Assembly: GCA_017937865.1 (NCBI GenBank)
Contig: JAGBCU010000008.1
Coordinates: 1 to 64,000, forward strand
DNA: 64,000 nucleotides
From: Clostridia bacterium
GTDB taxonomy: Bacteria; Bacillota; Clostridia; Oscillospirales; Acutalibacteraceae
Direction: 5' to 3'
The notes under the pieces were generated by a model that worked only from the letters and a program-made list of their open reading frames with translations, searched no databases and was not told where the DNA came from. A program made the translations under genes and the position numbers. Shown here piece after piece: positions 61,366 to 64,000 of this stretch (position 1 is the stretch's first letter; every line of letters starts with the position of its first letter).

Positions 61366-62607
61366 ATGTCAAGATATGATGAGGCTAAAAAAATATATGC
61401 CGCTTACGGTGTGGATACCGATAAGGCTCTTGAAGCTTTAGAAAACGTTACTGTTTCCGTTCATTGCTGGCAGGGTGACGACGTTACAGGCTTCGACAGT
61501 AAACAGAGTCTTTCAGGCGGTATTCAGACAACGGGTAACTATCCCGGAAAGGCTACAACTCCCGAAGAGTTGATGGCTGATATTGATAAGGCTTTTTCTC
61601 TTATCCCCGGCAAAAAGAAGCTTAATCTTCATGCAAGCTATGCGATTTTTGAAGAGGGTGAATTTGCTGACAGAGATGCAATTGAGCCTAAGCATTTTAA
61701 AAAATGGGTTGATTTTGCAAAAGAGAGAGGTATGGGTATTGATTTTAACCCTACTTATTTCTCTCATTCAATGGTTAAAGATAACCTTACACTTTCTTCA
61801 CCTGATGAAGAAGTAAGAAAATTCTGGGTAAAACACGGTATTCAGTGCCTTAAAATTTCTCAGTATTTCGCAGAGGAAACAGGCATTCCTTGCGTTATGA
61901 ATATCTGGATTCCCGACGGCTATAAGGACATTCCTGCTGACAGATTAAGTCCCCGTGCAAGATTTAAAAAATCACTTGATGAAATTCTCAGCACGCCCTA
62001 TGATAAGGAAAAGGTTTACGTAACTCTTGAGTCAAAGGTTTTCGGTATCGGTCTTGAAAGCTATACCGTTGGCTCTGCAGAATTTTGTCTTTCTTATTCA
62101 GCAAGCAAAGGCATAACTCCTCTTATGGATAACGGTCACTATCATCCTACAGAGCTTGTTTCCGATAAGATTTCAGCTTTACTTCTCTTTAACGAAAAAA
62201 TTGCACTTCACGTTACGAGAGGTGTTCGTTGGGACTCTGACCACGTAGTTATTTTTGATGATGAAACTAAAGAGATTGCAAAAGAAATAGTGGCAAACGA
62301 TGCGCTTGACAGAGTGTTTATCGCAACTGACTATTTCGATGCTTCAATAAACAGAATTTCGGCTTGGGTAACAGGCGTAAGAACCGTTAAAAAGGCGCTT
62401 CTTAACGCACTTCTTATGCCAAATGAAAAGCTTAAAGCACTTCAGGAGAGTAGCGACTTTACAAGTCTGATGTGTTTACAGGAAGAGCTTAAAACTGCTC
62501 CCTTTGGTGACGTTTGGGAGGAATATCTCAGGCGTGAAAACGTTGTAAGTAATTATCTTAACGAGATAAAAGAATATGAAGAAAAGGTTTTGGTGAAAAG
62601 AGTATGA
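61366..62607 (+). CDS. rhaA: L-rhamnose isomerase
   Basis: Converts L-rhamnose to L-rhamnulose; Mn-dependent TIM barrel. Diagnostic segments are VSVHCWQGDDVTGFD at about 31-45, HASYAIFEE, GIDFNPTYFSHSM, and the metal-binding region LDNGHYHPTE-like (MDNGHYHPTELV) with HVTRGVRWDSDHV. Length 413 is normal. AGGTTGA precedes the ATG. The stop overlaps rhaD by four bases. Confidence 0.96.
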   Translation: MSRYDEAKKIYAAYGVDTDKALEALENVTVSVHCWQGDDVTGFDSKQSLSGGIQTTGNYPGKATTPEELMADIDKAFSLIPGKKKLNLHASYAIFEEGEFADRDAIEPKHFKKWVDFAKERGMGIDFNPTYFSHSMVKDNLTLSSPDEEVRKFWVKHGIQCLKISQYFAEETGIPCVMNIWIPDGYKDIPADRLSPRARFKKSLDEILSTPYDKEKVYVTLESKVFGIGLESYTVGSAEFCLSYSASKGITPLMDNGHYHPTELVSDKISALLLFNEKIALHVTRGVRWDSDHVVIFDDETKEIAKEIVANDALDRVFIATDYFDASINRISAWVTGVRTVKKALLNALLMPNEKLKALQESSDFTSLMCLQEELKTAPFGDVWEEYLRRENVVSNYLNEIKEYEEKVLVKRV

Positions 62608-63428
62608 AAGATATTTTGACAGCTCCATTTGTGGAAGATATGAAAAGAGCAACTGCTAATATGTACCGTCAGGGCTGGGACGAAAGAAACGGCGGTAATA
62701 TCAGCTTTATGCTTGAAGAGGAACAGGTTGCAGAATACCTTGACCTTAACAATGTAATTCGCGAAATTCCCACAGGCTTTGATGCAACTGACCTTATCGG
62801 TAAAATCTTTATCGTAACTGGTACCGGTAAATATTTTAAAAACGTTGAGGTTGCCCCCGAAACAAACCTTGGCATTATCCGTATTGCAAAGGACGGTACA
62901 ACTGCTGAGCTTCTTTGGGGCTATGCTGACGGCGGTAAGTTTACAAGCGAGCTTCCCGCTCACCTTATGAGCCATATGGCAAGACTTAAGGTTGACCCTC
63001 AGAACCGAGTTGTTATGCACTCTCATCCTACATACACACTTGCAATGAACCATATTCACGAGCTTGACGAGCAGAAGCTCACTCACACTCTTTGGGAAAT
63101 GTGCACAGAGTGTATCGTTGTTTTCCCCGAGGGTATCGGTGTTCTTCCCTGGATGGTTTGCGGTAACAACGAAATCGGTATTGCAACTGCAGAAAAGATG
63201 AAAGACTTCCGTCTTGTTATCTGGGGTCTTCACGGTATCTACGGTGTAGGTAAGGATATGGACGAGGCTTTCGGTCTTATCGAAACAGTTGAAAAGGCTG
63301 CTCAGCTTTATATGCTTGCTACTGCAAGCGGTAAGAGAATCAACACAATCACAGACGAAAACCTTTGGGCAATCGTTGAAAGATTCTCTCTTCAGGAGCA
63401 GTGCAGAAAAGATTTTCTTAATCTTTAA
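62604..63428 (+). CDS. rhaD: L-rhamnulose-1-phosphate aldolase
   Basis: Class II zinc aldolase that splits L-rhamnulose-1-phosphate into dihydroxyacetone phosphate and L-lactaldehyde. RhaD motifs: WDERNGGNIS near 26-35, the zinc His pair MHSHPTYTLAM near 138-147, and HGIYGVGKDMDEAFGLIETVEKAA. Length 274 is standard. Codon use is highly optimised. Translationally coupled to rhaA; rhaB is 39 kb away. Confidence 0.97.
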   Translation: MKDILTAPFVEDMKRATANMYRQGWDERNGGNISFMLEEEQVAEYLDLNNVIREIPTGFDATDLIGKIFIVTGTGKYFKNVEVAPETNLGIIRIAKDGTTAELLWGYADGGKFTSELPAHLMSHMARLKVDPQNRVVMHSHPTYTLAMNHIHELDEQKLTHTLWEMCTECIVVFPEGIGVLPWMVCGNNEIGIATAEKMKDFRLVIWGLHGIYGVGKDMDEAFGLIETVEKAAQLYMLATASGKRINTITDENLWAIVERFSLQEQCRKDFLNL

Positions 63429-63444
63429 TAATTAAAAATAAAAC

Positions 63445-63480
63445 AAAAAATCGTCTTACCGATTGGTAAGACGATTTTTT
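63445..63480. terminator. Bidirectional terminator after rhaD
   Basis: AAAAAATCGTCTTACC stem, GATT loop and perfect complement with T-run; serves rhaD and the convergent symporter gene. Confidence 0.95.
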
Positions 63481-63491
63481 ATATATTTTAT

Positions 63492-64000
63492 TTATTTCTG
63501 TTTTCTTGCTGCAATTTCTGCAACCATTTCTGCCTGACGTTTCTCTGTAACCTTGTAGAACATTACAGGAACAGCACAAGCAAACATACTGATTACACCT
63601 GAAAGAACAAGCATATTCCAGAGTGTCTGTGCACCTTCTGCTGAAATGAAGCCTGTTTCTGCATTGATACCTGCTGCAGAGAAAGAGATAACACCGATAA
63701 ATGCACCAACAGCCATACCGATTTTGTTGATAAGAGTCTGCATAGCGAAGCAGATACCTTCACCACGTTCACCTGTTTTCCATTCGAGGTAGTCAACAGT
63801 ATCACCAATCATAGCGTAAGTGATAATGTTGTTAACACCCTGAGGAATACCGAGAAGAACAAGACCGATAGCTGCGATAACCAGCTTCCAGGGAGCATCG
63901 TAGCCAACGAAATACATAATAGCCATTACAACACCGCCAAAGAGGTGAACTGAAATGTAAGCCCATTTCTTAGTGAATTTCTTTGACATCCACGGAACAA
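63492..64000 (-). CDS. GPH-family sugar:cation symporter, C-terminal part (partial)
   Basis: The frame is open to the window edge, so the N-terminus is missing. The 169 visible residues form the last four to five transmembrane helices of a glycoside-pentoside-hexuronide transporter (MelB/XynP-like), including the family loop QGVNNIITYAMIGDTVDYLEWKTGERGEGI and a charged C-terminus. Convergent with rhaD. Probably imports rhamnose, rhamnosides or other oligosaccharides. Confidence 0.88.
   Translation of the reverse strand, partial: VPWMSKKFTKKWAYISVHLFGGVVMAIMYFVGYDAPWKLVIAAIGLVLLGIPQGVNNIITYAMIGDTVDYLEWKTGERGEGICFAMQTLINKIGMAVGAFIGVISFSAAGINAETGFISAEGAQTLWNMLVLSGVISMFACAVPVMFYKVTEKRQAEMVAEIAARKQK

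Overview
The window looks like chromosomal DNA from a low-to-moderate GC, spore-forming member of the Clostridia (Firmicutes), most likely a gut or anaerobic Oscillospirales-type organism. The basis is: AT-rich intergenic DNA with sigma-A promoters (TTGACA/17/TATAAT type), strong GGAGG or GGTG ribosome-binding sites, a class A RNase P RNA, two Firmicutes-type gene orders (spoVB-like/mazG/HU and glmU-like/pth/mfd), a two-gene SufC/SufB system, a HemZ-type radical SAM protein and an L-rhamnose catabolic gene set. No rRNA, tRNA, prophage, transposase or CRISPR array was found. The DNA reads as core chromosome with a few repeat-rich intergenic gaps.

Layout. 0-2.5 kb: end of a cell-surface polysaccharide locus (sugar transferase, partial disordered protein, membrane protein), minus strand. 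2.6-7.5 kb: cytosolic alpha-L-rhamnosidase, alpha/beta hydrolase and a secreted purple-acid-phosphatase-like enzyme. 7.6-18.4 kb: a long housekeeping run on the plus strand (recJ, rel, dtd, MBL hydrolase, hemZ, nucleoside kinase, spoVB-like flippase, mazG, HU). 18.4-25.2 kb: six tightly spaced minus-strand genes (sufC, sufB, rhaB, degenerate M28-like membrane protein, GH130 phosphorylase, MATE transporter). 25.3-29.3 kb: PAS-PAS-GGDEF diguanylate cyclase, murD, second secreted phosphoesterase. 29.3-32.7 kb: PII-like protein plus CPA2 antiporter, and a TPR/DUF4037 pair. 32.9-35.4 kb: polar amino acid ABC transporter. 35.4-36.1 kb: repeat-rich gap. 36.1-41.9 kb: glmU-like, pth, mfd, TSCPD protein, MTA/SAH-nucleosidase-like gene. 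42.1-46.6 kb: gltX, glnS, membrane protein, YhcH. 46.6-49.8 kb: SARP-like response regulator and 7TMR-DISM histidine kinase, divergent from rnpB. 49.8-51.4 kb: repeat-rich region around an XRE regulator. 51.4-56.8 kb: phosphatase, Nudix hydrolase, DUF5058 transporter-like pair, YfcE phosphoesterase and a three-gene cluster of small unknown proteins. 56.9-61.2 kb: HAD-PHP fusion, small membrane protein, hairpin-rich gap, OGG1-type glycosylase, P-loop ATPase. 61.3-64 kb: rhaA, rhaD and a GPH sugar symporter running off the end.

How it works together. Rhamnose use is spread over three places: rhamnosidase (2.7 kb) would release L-rhamnose inside the cell, RhaA (61.4 kb) isomerises it, RhaB (22 kb) phosphorylates the ketose and RhaD (62.6 kb) splits it; the GPH symporter next to rhaD may import the sugar or rhamnosides. 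GH130 adds beta-mannoside phosphorolysis. The housekeeping blocks cover translation (gltX, glnS, pth, dtd, rnpB), DNA repair (recJ, mfd, ogg) and stress alarmone metabolism (rel, mazG).

The least explained material is the small-protein cluster at 54.8-56.0 kb, an interspersed double-hairpin repeat family (35.6, 35.8 and 50.1 kb), a repeat block directly after rnpB, a 31-bp-arm hairpin at 58.9 kb, and several unusual enzymes (metal-less M28-like protein, HAD-PHP fusion, glmU reduced to its acetyltransferase half).
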